Positions 31,329 to 39,626 of a stretch of DNA of 64,000 nucleotides are shown here, in pieces; the first letter of the stretch is position 1; each line of letters opens with the position of its first letter. This DNA is from Chloroflexi bacterium HGW-Chloroflexi-3 (lineage in GTDB: Bacteria > Chloroflexota > Anaerolineae > Anaerolineales > Anaerolineaceae). A program made the translations under genes and the position numbers. The stretch spans positions 186,001 through 250,000 of the forward strand of contig PHBX01000017.1 of the NCBI GenBank assembly GCA_002842045.1, read 5' to 3'. The notes beneath the pieces were generated by a model. That model was not told where the DNA came from and ran no database searches. It saw nothing but the letters and a program-made list of their open reading frames with translations.

Positions 31329-34157
31329 TTATCCAGAATTTTCTTCATTCGATTGGAATGCTACCACACGATTACGGCCTGATGTTTTGGCTTTGTATAA
31401 GGCCACATCTGCATTATGAATCAAAGAGCTCAGATCATTCACCTGATCATTAAATTCAGCTACACCAATCGAAATTGTTATGGATATCGGCCCAGCATCG
31501 ATTTGAAGTGGGTAATCTTTTATCAGTGATTGAATTCGTTTCGCAATTTTTATGGCAGTATTTTTATTAGTTTCTAACAATAAAATTAAAAATTCTTCAC
31601 CGCCATGCCTGCTGATCACATCCACATTTCTCAATATACTTCGGCAGCGATCAGCAATCCCACTCAATATTTGATCTCCGGCAGCATGCCCATGGGTATC
31701 GTTTATTTCTTTAAAGTGATCGATATCAAGAAATAATAATGCCAGAGAATGGTTAAATCTTTGTGCCCGTTCAATCTCTCGAGTGGCAATATCAGCGAAA
31801 CCACGCCGGTTGTAAACCTGAGTCAAAGGATCCAGGACAGCCAGTTCCTGTACCTCTTGATAAAGGCGTGAATTCTCCAAAGTTATTGCCACCTGGCTGG
31901 AGAACAAAGACAACAATTCGACATCACTTTTCTCAAAGGATGGTTTTCCTGGATCACGACCAATCTGTATTACGCCTTTAACTTCGGATTGCCAGTGGAC
32001 TGGAACAGTTAACAGGGGAAAATCATCCAAGACCTTCTCGAATATAGCTGGTTTTTGTTCCCAGGAACCATAATTAGGAATGATAAGTGGTTGATTTATT
32101 TTTGCAACGATACCAGCTGCACCTTCTCCCAGGCGTAACCTGGTACCAAAGGGATCATATTGATTGTTATAACTGACTTTACATTCGAAAACATCATCCT
32201 CATCGGTTTTCAGGTATAACATACCTGCGGATGAATCTAATAACCAGACTGCCTTTTCAACAATTTGACGATGGAGAATTGATAATTCATAAGGCTGGGT
32301 GATGGCCAGAGATGTTTCATGCAGCATGGCAAGTTCTGCTGTTCTTTTCTTTTCCATGGATAATAAACGAGCTTGTTCTATCTGTCCTGCAACCAAATTT
32401 GCCAAAATCTCTGCAAGATTGATATCATCCTGCGTCAGCACTCGATTTTCAGAGGTAACATCACATCCAATTGTTCCGATCACTTCGCCGTTAATAATTA
32501 GTGGGATAATCAAAATTGAATAAATCTTTTGCCTAATCATGAAATGTTTTACAGCTTCCAGCATTGGGTCATGTTGAGCATCTTTTGATGAAAAGGAAGT
32601 TTTATGCTTGAATATATAATCCATGGAAGGATTGTTTTCTAACATAATCACAGAACCTTTAGAAGATGTATTGCCTGGCGCTGGATGATCTGCAACGATT
32701 GTTAAACAATCTCTACCCTGATTAAGCATTGCCAGACCTACTTGTTCAAGATTCAAAGCGTTTGCCAGACTGTCGACAGCAAGTTGTTGAATGGTTTCCA
32801 GATCAGAAGGCTGCGAGAGTTGGAATGCGACCTGGTTAATCAGCGTAAGCCGTTGAGAACGCTTCTGAGCATCTTCAAATGTACGGGCATTATCAATCCC
32901 AATCGCAACCTGTTCAGCGAAAGGCATTAATTGTTCAAAAGGAAATCCTTCATAAAAACCTTTTTGAGCGCTGAGAAAATTCAAGATACCCACCAAATTC
33001 CCTTTGGCAATGATGGGCAACCCCATATATGATTTAATCCAGGCAACCTCTGGAAATGTTGTCCAGAAATCAGTGGAATCTGTATCCGAAATGATTAACG
33101 GGATTTGGTTTTGGTACATCCACTTGGCTGTTGAAATCTCATCCAGAGAAATACTGAAATTTTCAGCAAAATTTTCCAATCCAAACTTTGCATATCCAAT
33201 GTGACGTGCCATGCTCAACTTGCCGTCCTGAATAAGGGTGATATCCGCTGCGTCAAATGAGACAAATTGGCCCATATTTTCCAGAATAATATCCAACACT
33301 TTATCCAATTTCAACGTTTCATTCAATGCGTAGGTAATTTTCCCCATGGTGTCAACGAATTCGCGTTGTTTCTTTTCCGCCTGAAAAGCTTTTTCCTGTT
33401 CGGTGATATCATCGAAAATTACTGCGATTTGGTTTTCACCCAGAGCAAAAGAGGAAATGACAATATTTCGGTTCTTAATCAAATAATGGCTTTTTTTGGT
33501 TAATGGCCTTCCAGTTTTTAGAACCCGATCGTAATCCTTTAAGAATGGTTCGATAGTAGCATAAGATTCATAAATATCTGTCCCCCGTTTCCCAACTATA
33601 TCATTTCGGGATATTTTCATGATTCTCTCATAAGCTGGATTTACATCCTTTATGATCCAATCGACTGGTTTTCCGTTTTCATAAAGGATTTCATCAATCG
33701 CCATGCCATCAATCATATTATCAAATTGTGAACGGAATTTTTGTTCACTTTTTTGAATGTCAAGCTCCACTTTCTTTCGTTCCGCTAACTCCATTTTGTT
33801 TTTTTGACTTAAATTTCTAATCCAACCGGCCACAACACCGGCTGCAAAGATCGATAAAAAAGCCGGGAAAGCTTCGACTAAATAAGTCCCTGGGGTATCA
33901 ACACCAATAAAGTTAGAATAGAGAAATATGTCAATTATCAGAACGATCAGACTCCAAATCAATGCAGCTCTAATACCAAGAAACCAACCAGCCAAAATCA
34001 CCGAAAAGATGGAAAAAGCAGCAGGAGGACCTCCAATCATCTCATGAAAGGAAATGAATATCCCGATATAAAGTAGGGTAGCTGCAATAGGGATAACGAA
34101 TGTTGTTTTTCGGTTTATTAATTGTTTAAAATTTAAAATATTCATAAATTTGCTCAT
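31329..34157 (-). CDS. Membrane-anchored PAS/GAF diguanylate cyclase
   Basis: A 942-residue signalling protein: about four membrane helices (residues 18-115), a coiled linker, a PAS domain (about 135-270, FRSQFDNMIDGMAI...NPAYERIMKI), three GAF domains (about 290-440, 455-610, 625-770) and a C-terminal GGDEF domain. The active loop is SRHGGEEFLIL with metal-binding LLFLDIDHFKEINDTHGH. The inhibitory I-site RNVD is five residues upstream, so product inhibition is expected. It should make c-di-GMP in response to several ligands. Its stop codon lies exactly at the junction with the broken tRNA-Asp. Confidence 0.93.
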   Translation of the reverse strand: MSKFMNILNFKQLINRKTTFVIPIAATLLYIGIFISFHEMIGGPPAAFSIFSVILAGWFLGIRAALIWSLIVLIIDIFLYSNFIGVDTPGTYLVEAFPAFLSIFAAGVVAGWIRNLSQKNKMELAERKKVELDIQKSEQKFRSQFDNMIDGMAIDEILYENGKPVDWIIKDVNPAYERIMKISRNDIVGKRGTDIYESYATIEPFLKDYDRVLKTGRPLTKKSHYLIKNRNIVISSFALGENQIAVIFDDITEQEKAFQAEKKQREFVDTMGKITYALNETLKLDKVLDIILENMGQFVSFDAADITLIQDGKLSMARHIGYAKFGLENFAENFSISLDEISTAKWMYQNQIPLIISDTDSTDFWTTFPEVAWIKSYMGLPIIAKGNLVGILNFLSAQKGFYEGFPFEQLMPFAEQVAIGIDNARTFEDAQKRSQRLTLINQVAFQLSQPSDLETIQQLAVDSLANALNLEQVGLAMLNQGRDCLTIVADHPAPGNTSSKGSVIMLENNPSMDYIFKHKTSFSSKDAQHDPMLEAVKHFMIRQKIYSILIIPLIINGEVIGTIGCDVTSENRVLTQDDINLAEILANLVAGQIEQARLLSMEKKRTAELAMLHETSLAITQPYELSILHRQIVEKAVWLLDSSAGMLYLKTDEDDVFECKVSYNNQYDPFGTRLRLGEGAAGIVAKINQPLIIPNYGSWEQKPAIFEKVLDDFPLLTVPVHWQSEVKGVIQIGRDPGKPSFEKSDVELLSLFSSQVAITLENSRLYQEVQELAVLDPLTQVYNRRGFADIATREIERAQRFNHSLALLFLDIDHFKEINDTHGHAAGDQILSGIADRCRSILRNVDVISRHGGEEFLILLLETNKNTAIKIAKRIQSLIKDYPLQIDAGPISITISIGVAEFNDQVNDLSSLIHNADVALYKAKTSGRNRVVAFQSNEENSG

Positions 34158-34207
34158 TAATTTTCATCGTTGACATTGTTAGTATTATTCAAAAAAAATG
34201 TCTTATG

Positions 34208-34269
34208 ATTAAGTACTTAATGACGCATTTTTTTGCGACTAAAAAAAACTTTCAGAAAATCATTAAGTA
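34208..34269. promoter_or_regulatory. ATTAAGTA repeat operator in the divergent region 34158-34459
   Basis: The 302-base divergent region holds a perfect 14-bp palindrome ATTAAGTACTTAAT (34208-34221) and another half site TCATTAAGTA (34260-34269). This gives three copies of T[GC]ATTAAGTA, about 50-110 bases upstream of the cyclase gene. On the other side TATAAT (34437-34442) and a TTGAT (34427-34431) precede the Crp-type gene. Confidence 0.48.
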
Positions 34270-34459
34270 AAAGTGTTCCCCTTAAGAAAAATTCTATCAC
34301 ATTGTCCGATTGTTTATTGATACATCAACCAAAAACAAACTAAATAGAAACAAAACACAAACATATTAGTAACAATAATTAAACAATTCTTTATCCGGGT
34401 GAGGATGAATTCACAGTTGGAGTATTTTGATCCTGATATAATGAAATAAAGGGTAAAGA

Positions 34460-35209
34460 ATGAAAACCAGACGAAAATCACCGGTTAATTTAATTACAAC
34501 AGACCAAAACGCCTGTTCCATCAATTTGCGGTTAAGAATTTTGGGTCGTTTACCATTCTTTGCAGGTCTTTCTCAAAAAGCATTGGAATCCATCAATCAA
34601 AGGTTCAACTCAATTGGATATAATGCCGGTGAGTTTATTTATTTTGCCGGGGACGTAGCGGATAAATTGTTTGTGGTAGCAGAGGGGAAAATTAAAATAT
34701 TCCAACATGGTTCCAATGGGCGTAATGTGATGTTGGATATTCTCGCTGAAGGAGATTTCTTTGGCAACCTGACAGTATTGGGAGCATCCAATTATCCGGA
34801 TACGACCCAGGCGCTTACTTCGACATGCGTGTTATGCATCCAATCAGATGGTTTTGGACAAATATTAAATGACTATCCCAGGTTGGCGATTAAGACAATT
34901 CAGGTGGTGGAAAAAAGGCTCATCGCAGCAAATCAACGAGTTTTCAAAATTAGTTCCTTAACTGTGGAGAAAAGAATTGCCTTCACTCTGCTTGAATTAG
35001 GGCAAAAACTAGGCGTTCAAAAAGATAATTCATTGCTCATTGATGCTCCCATTTCTCGGGATGATCTGGCCGAAATGACCGCTGCGACCGCGGAGACGGT
35101 TAGTCGGGTGATGAGTCAATTTCAGAGCAATGGCATCATTGAGAGTGGAAGACTTTGGGTATCCATCATAAATATGGAAGCATTAAGGGATTTGTCAAAA
35201 ATGGAATAA
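34460..35209 (+). CDS. Crp/Fnr family transcriptional regulator
   Basis: A 249-residue regulator: an N-terminal beta-barrel sensor (GEFIYFAGDVADKLFVVAEG, LDILAEGDFFG), dimer helix, and a C-terminal winged helix with APISRDDLAEMTAATAETVS and RVMSQFQSNGI. The recognition helix has the E-x-x-S-R pattern that reads TTGAT half sites in Fnr. It lacks the four-Cys cluster of Fnr and the cAMP signature, so the ligand is unknown. A matching TGAT-N4-ATCA site precedes the metal genes downstream, which it may control. The start is ATG 34460, after GGGTAAAGA. Confidence 0.92.
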   Translation: MKTRRKSPVNLITTDQNACSINLRLRILGRLPFFAGLSQKALESINQRFNSIGYNAGEFIYFAGDVADKLFVVAEGKIKIFQHGSNGRNVMLDILAEGDFFGNLTVLGASNYPDTTQALTSTCVLCIQSDGFGQILNDYPRLAIKTIQVVEKRLIAANQRVFKISSLTVEKRIAFTLLELGQKLGVQKDNSLLIDAPISRDDLAEMTAATAETVSRVMSQFQSNGIIESGRLWVSIINMEALRDLSKME

Positions 35210-35353
35210 GTCTTGGTTATTTCAGAATTAACCAATGAAGATGATCCACCATTTCTAACATAAATTGAATCAACAAAAATTGGGTTTCAGCATGTTACAG
35301 GCTGTCACCTGATTTTTAATTCCACTCCTGAGAATAAATTGGTTGCAGTTAAC

Positions 35354-35365
35354 TGATCTATATCA
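35354..35365 (+). promoter_or_regulatory. Fnr-like box upstream of the metal chaperone and ATPase genes
   Basis: TGAT-CTAT-ATCA is the inner part of the Fnr consensus TTGAT-N4-ATCAA. It lies 65 bases before the chaperone start and just downstream of a Crp/Fnr gene. A TATTGTTACT lies between the box and the gene. Confidence 0.5.
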
Positions 35366-35429
35366 TGGAAGCTTATGGCAAAGCATTCTATATTGTTACT
35401 GTAACACTAATTTCAAAAGGAGAATCGAA

Positions 35430-35645
35430 ATGAAAACAATTTTAAGAAGTAAAGAATTAACCTGCCCTTCTTGTATAGCAAAAATCGAGAAGGCATTGAC
35501 GAAGATTGACGGTGTGGAGACTGCCAAAGTATTCTTTTCTACCGGTCGGATTGAGGTCGAACACAATAATGATCTTGTGAATGGCAAGGACCTTGAAAAA
35601 GCAATCCAGGCTGTTGGGTACGAAGCACGCGTTTCCGCTTTTTAG
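35430..35645 (+). CDS. Heavy-metal-associated (HMA) chaperone
   Basis: A 71-residue single HMA domain with a metal-binding CPSC motif (SKELTCPSCIAKIEKAL) in place of the common CxxC spacing MxCxxC, and the betaalphabeta fold pattern (VETAKVFFSTGRIEVEH, LEKAIQAVGYEA). It should bind Cu+, Zn2+ or a similar ion in the cytoplasm and deliver it to the ATPase encoded 13 bases downstream. The ATPase itself has no N-terminal HMA domain, which suits a separate chaperone. The start ATG 35430 follows AAAAGGAG. An upstream in-frame ATG at 35343 lacks support. Confidence 0.9.
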   Translation: MKTILRSKELTCPSCIAKIEKALTKIDGVETAKVFFSTGRIEVEHNNDLVNGKDLEKAIQAVGYEARVSAF

Positions 35646-35658
35646 ATCGGAGAGGATT

Positions 35659-37590
35659 ATGATCACTCAAATTAAAGTTTTAACAAATTGGTATATTGAC
35701 CCCAAACAACGCCGAAAAATATTGACTATTCTGAGTGGATCGTTGATTTTGGTTGGACTGGCAGCCCGGTTAAATTCCGGGTTGCTTGATTTAGGAAATG
35801 CACTGTTGGTTATTGCGGCAGTGACAGCAGGCTCCGATATTGTAGGTCGTGCCTGGGTAAATCTTCGCAATAAAGCTTTCAGCATTGAATTATTGGTCAG
35901 CATCGCCTTTATTGGTGCCTTAGTAATTGGAGAATATTGGGAAGCCGCTGCGGTAACTTTCCTGTTTATTTTTGGAGCATACCTGGAAGCACGCACCTTA
36001 AGTCGAACGAGGGAAGTGTTGGGTGACCTGCTGGATCTGGTACCGACAAAGGCATTGATCCTGCGTGATGGACGTCAAATTGAAGTGTCAGCACATGAGG
36101 TTGTTATTGATGATGTTCTCCTGATCAAACCGGGTACAAAAGTGCCTGTGGACGGGAAAGTTATTGAGGGTGTATCTGCTGTAGACGAGAGTGCGATTAC
36201 TGGCGAACCAATTCCAGAAGAAAAATCGGAAGGAGATCTGGTATTTGCTGGTAGCGTTAACCAAAATGGCATAATAAAAATTAGAACCACCGGGATCGGA
36301 TCAGATACTACCCTGGCCAGAATTATCCAGCGTGTGGAACAGGCACAGGAAGAAAAAGCGCCGACTCAGCGGTTTATTGAACGCTTTGCACAATGGTATA
36401 CACCTGCAATTATCGCCTTGAGCATTATTGCCTTTGTGCTCAGCCGGGATATTGAACTCTCATTGACATTATTGGTGATTGGTTGCCCGGGTGCACTGGT
36501 TATTTCTACCCCAGTTTCCATCGTTGCCGGAATTGGAAGAGCTGCTAAAAAGGGGATTTTAATCAAAGGAGGCGAATACCTGGAAAACGCCGGAAAAATT
36601 AATGTGGTTGCTTTGGATAAAACAGGAACATTGACCCAGGGAAAACCACAACTGGTGGAAATCCAGGTTGTTGATGACCTGGGAGCACCAATCCTTTCCA
36701 ATGGAATTAAAGATCATGCTGAAAAAAATTGGAGCGATGAACAAAGGCAAATTTTACATTGGGCAGGTATTGCAGAAGTAAATTCTGAACATCCACTGGC
36801 ACGTCCGATCCTGGCAGAAGCTAATCGTTTTGAAATGGTACCAGAACCGGATGAATTTGAATTACTCGTTGGGAAAGGTGTGGTCGCACAATATCAAGGT
36901 AAACAAATAGGTGTGGGTACTTCTGTTCTGATGCAAAGCCTGAATATCCTAATAAATTCGGAGGCACAAAAAGCTTTAGAATTGATGAAATCAGATGGTA
37001 AAACCGCTGTTTTGGTTTCGATAGATGAGAAAATCATCGGTATTTTAGGGATTGCTGACCCGATCCGTGAGAATGCCAGAGAGTTGGTATCCAATCTAAG
37101 AAAAATTGGCATTCATAAGGTGGTAATGGTTACCGGTGATGATCGCATTACAGCAGATGCGATAGCCGGAGAAGTAGGAATCGTTGATGTACACGCTAAT
37201 CTGTTGCCTGAGGGCAAGCTGGAGATTATCGAGAAATTTAAGAAAGATGGTCATGTCGTGGCAATGATTGGAGATGGCATCAATGATGCTCCAGCGCTGG
37301 CTACAGCAGATATAGGCATAGCCATGGGGGTGGCTGGTACCGGGATTGCGATTGAAACTGCGGATATCGCTTTGATGGCTGATGATCTGCTAAAAATTCC
37401 ACAAGCAATCGCTCTTTCAAAAGCAGTTCTGCGAAACATCCGTCAAAACGTTGTTGTGGCACTTGTCACTGTTTCAGCCCTTCTTGCTGGCGTGTTATTA
37501 AAGGAAGTACATATGGCTGGTGGAATGCTGATTCATCAAGCTTCGGTGTTGTTGGTGATTGTAAATGGTATGCGGTTATTGAGAGAATGA
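35659..37590 (+). CDS. P1B-type heavy-metal transporting ATPase with CPG motif
   Basis: A 643-residue pump with TGEPIPEEKS (actuator domain), phosphorylated Asp320 in ALDKTGTLTQG, the HP dipeptide of heavy-metal pumps (NSEHPLARPI), TGDDRITADAIA and MIGDGINDAPALATAD. The transmembrane metal motif reads VIGCPGALVIS (Cys276-Pro-Gly) instead of CPC, CPH or SPC, so the ion is uncertain. The fold is closest to Zn/Cd/Co-type pumps. ATG 35659 follows GGAGAGG and makes a 13-base gap to the chaperone; a frame-open ATG at 35581 lies inside that gene. It probably exports a metal as one operon with the HMA protein. Confidence 0.93.
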   Translation: MITQIKVLTNWYIDPKQRRKILTILSGSLILVGLAARLNSGLLDLGNALLVIAAVTAGSDIVGRAWVNLRNKAFSIELLVSIAFIGALVIGEYWEAAAVTFLFIFGAYLEARTLSRTREVLGDLLDLVPTKALILRDGRQIEVSAHEVVIDDVLLIKPGTKVPVDGKVIEGVSAVDESAITGEPIPEEKSEGDLVFAGSVNQNGIIKIRTTGIGSDTTLARIIQRVEQAQEEKAPTQRFIERFAQWYTPAIIALSIIAFVLSRDIELSLTLLVIGCPGALVISTPVSIVAGIGRAAKKGILIKGGEYLENAGKINVVALDKTGTLTQGKPQLVEIQVVDDLGAPILSNGIKDHAEKNWSDEQRQILHWAGIAEVNSEHPLARPILAEANRFEMVPEPDEFELLVGKGVVAQYQGKQIGVGTSVLMQSLNILINSEAQKALELMKSDGKTAVLVSIDEKIIGILGIADPIRENARELVSNLRKIGIHKVVMVTGDDRITADAIAGEVGIVDVHANLLPEGKLEIIEKFKKDGHVVAMIGDGINDAPALATADIGIAMGVAGTGIAIETADIALMADDLLKIPQAIALSKAVLRNIRQNVVVALVTVSALLAGVLLKEVHMAGGMLIHQASVLLVIVNGMRLLRE

Positions 37591-37688
37591 TTGAGAGTGG
37601 AGAATCGATCGATATCAAGTGCTGATACAATATAATCAACTATATTTTCATGACAAATAACATCAATTTCGAGTAGAAAGGAAATTTT

Positions 37689-38192
37689 ATGACAACCAAC
37701 ACAACACCAGCAGGGTTCCGTGATATTGAAGTTCGTGCGGAAGCTTCATCGATCGAAAAATGGCGCAAACAGGTACTCGCTGGGCAACCCGAAACTGGCC
37801 GCATGTATGCCTTTATCAGCGATGAAGGTTCTTATATGCCGGGCGGGGAAGGGACAGCTCCCACTCCACTCTCTTACTTTGTTGCCGGAATGGCACTTTG
37901 ACTCATCTCGCATGTGTCGCAGGTTGCGACCAAACGAAAAATTTCTATCCAAAATGAACGCGTCAATGTCACAGCTCACTTTCATGAACAGGGTTCGGTT
38001 TTAAGAGGGGATGCAGAAGGTTTCTGTGATGGTTTTGAAATTGAAATTCTGATCGACTCGGATGAAGATCCTCAGAAGATCGCTGATTTAGTGCGAATTT
38101 CACGGGAAATGTGTTTTACAGAGAAAGCACTGATGGGTTCTGTTCCAGTCAAAGTCAGCCAACAGCTTAATCAACAGCCACTGGAAATGTAA
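37689..38192 (+). CDS. OsmC-like selenoprotein (predicted, Sec at residue 71 by UGA recoding)
   Basis: Read through one in-frame TGA (37899-37901), this gives a complete 167-residue OsmC-like protein: GGEGTAPTPLSYFVAGMAL, then U71, then LISHVSQVATKRKIS, GSVLRGDAEGFCDG and the resolving-Cys segment REMCFTEKAL (C142). In OsmC proteins the position of U71 holds the peroxidatic cysteine. No other stop interrupts the frame, and a SECIS-like hairpin follows at 37916-37930. OsmC-like selenoproteins are known. The start follows AAAGGAAA. I infer a hydroperoxide-reducing enzyme. The alternative is a nonsense mutation; selABCD genes are not in this window. Confidence 0.8.
37899..37937 (+). promoter_or_regulatory. 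Bacterial SECIS-like hairpin after in-frame UGA
   Basis: Stem GTCGCA/TGCGAC (37916-37921 and 37925-37930) closes on a GGT loop that begins 21 bases after the UGA. A lower helix TCG/CGA (37908-37910, 37935-37937) is set off by an internal loop. E. coli fdhF has GCAGGTCTGCACC at nearly the same distance. The GG(U) apex and the spacing fit bacterial SECIS elements. Confidence 0.75.
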
Positions 38193-38212
38193 CCGTTTTT
38201 GTATCCTTTCAA

Positions 38213-39448
38213 TCAATATCGGTCAGGGTGTTTTTTCTCCTTTATGGCAAGCACTGCTGTGAAAATGCCAGTCAGTATTAATAACGCAGCACAACCCAGA
38301 AAAAGCGTGGGCAAGCTGATAATCCCCACCAGGGTAAGTGCGATAGGGGGGCCGATGGCGGAGCCCAGATCACCAAAAGAGAAGATATACCCCAATGATC
38401 GTCCTTGTTGATGCTGTGGCACCTGATCACCGATGATGGTCGGTATCAATGCTGGAATGCTGCCGCCTGCAATAGCAGCCAGAATAACTCCCAGAATGGA
38501 TACCCAGATGTTCTGTGCCGCCAGCAGCACCAATCCACCTGATCCGAATATGAGAATCACAACTGCCAAAACCAACCAGCGCCTGTTGATTCGATCGGAT
38601 AGCCTCCCAACCTGAGGAACACTGACAATGCTGACCAATACGCGCACCGCGATAAAGGTACCACTCATAGTTGCCAGTGGAATGGCAATCTGGTTGAACG
38701 TCAGGCTGCCATCTTCAACGAATTGTGATAGCCACAGGATGGTTGTAGATCCCAAAACGCCGGTAAAGATGACTCTATTAATGAAGAAAGGCAGGCTGCA
38801 AGACAACGTCAATTTCCAGGGAAACCCCGCTTTGGCTGGATTATCTTCCTTTAATATGGGGGTATTTTTATTCTTTTCCGGACGTGTTTCGGGTAAATAT
38901 CGCAGCCATACTAATAGCCCTACGCCGGATAAAATTGTACTGACCCATAATCCACCACGATAAGTAAACAAATCGGTGAATATCCCTCCACAAAAGGAGG
39001 AAACAGCCACACCAATGAAGAACCACATTTGCAGCCGTCCATTGATTCTTCCGCGGTTCAAGTCGTTGGAGATATCGAGGGTCATGCTATTGGCACCAAT
39101 CCACAATCCGGACCAGGCCAGCCCCCACAATACACGCCCGGTTGTGAGAATGAAGGGTCCCGAACCAAATGCATAAACGGCAGTTGAGAGAGTACCGATT
39201 CCCAATGAGAGCAGCATTAAGGGGCGACGGGGTAGCCGGTCATAAATCCAGCCCGCCAGTCCATTGAATAAGAGCCGTACCAGGCGGTTAATACCCAAAA
39301 GAAAACCGACCATCGCCAGACTCAATCCTGCTTGCAAAGCAATCTCTGGTGAAGGCAGTACGGCGTACAGGGTGGCATCTCCGAGTAGAGAAAGTGCCAA
39401 TCCGATGCCGAGTGGGGTGAGAACCGTGTTTGGCTTATTGATATGCAT
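38213..39448 (-). CDS. Major facilitator superfamily transporter
   Basis: A 411-residue protein with twelve membrane helices. The inter-helix motifs of the MFS are visible: GINRLVRLLFNGLAGWIYDR with a following RLPRRPLM, and the C-half counterpart PQVGRLSDRINRRW. It is closest to drug-efflux-like 12-helix MFS proteins; the substrate is unknown. The start is ATG 39448. It is convergent with the OsmC-like gene, with stops 20 bases apart. Confidence 0.9.
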   Translation of the reverse strand: MHINKPNTVLTPLGIGLALSLLGDATLYAVLPSPEIALQAGLSLAMVGFLLGINRLVRLLFNGLAGWIYDRLPRRPLMLLSLGIGTLSTAVYAFGSGPFILTTGRVLWGLAWSGLWIGANSMTLDISNDLNRGRINGRLQMWFFIGVAVSSFCGGIFTDLFTYRGGLWVSTILSGVGLLVWLRYLPETRPEKNKNTPILKEDNPAKAGFPWKLTLSCSLPFFINRVIFTGVLGSTTILWLSQFVEDGSLTFNQIAIPLATMSGTFIAVRVLVSIVSVPQVGRLSDRINRRWLVLAVVILIFGSGGLVLLAAQNIWVSILGVILAAIAGGSIPALIPTIIGDQVPQHQQGRSLGYIFSFGDLGSAIGPPIALTLVGIISLPTLFLGCAALLILTGIFTAVLAIKEKKHPDRY

Positions 39449-39626
39449 AAAGTTTTTTCCTTAGTAATGGTTGTGCAAAGTGAAAAGGATAATTCTATTG
39501 TATCATTCAGCAATCATTCAATCTTAGCATTGGCTCTATCAGAAGATAAAAGCTGAATTGACTGGACTACTTTAAAACGCTCATCTATAATTATTTAATT
39601 CTTTTTATCGATTCCGGGAGGATGAT

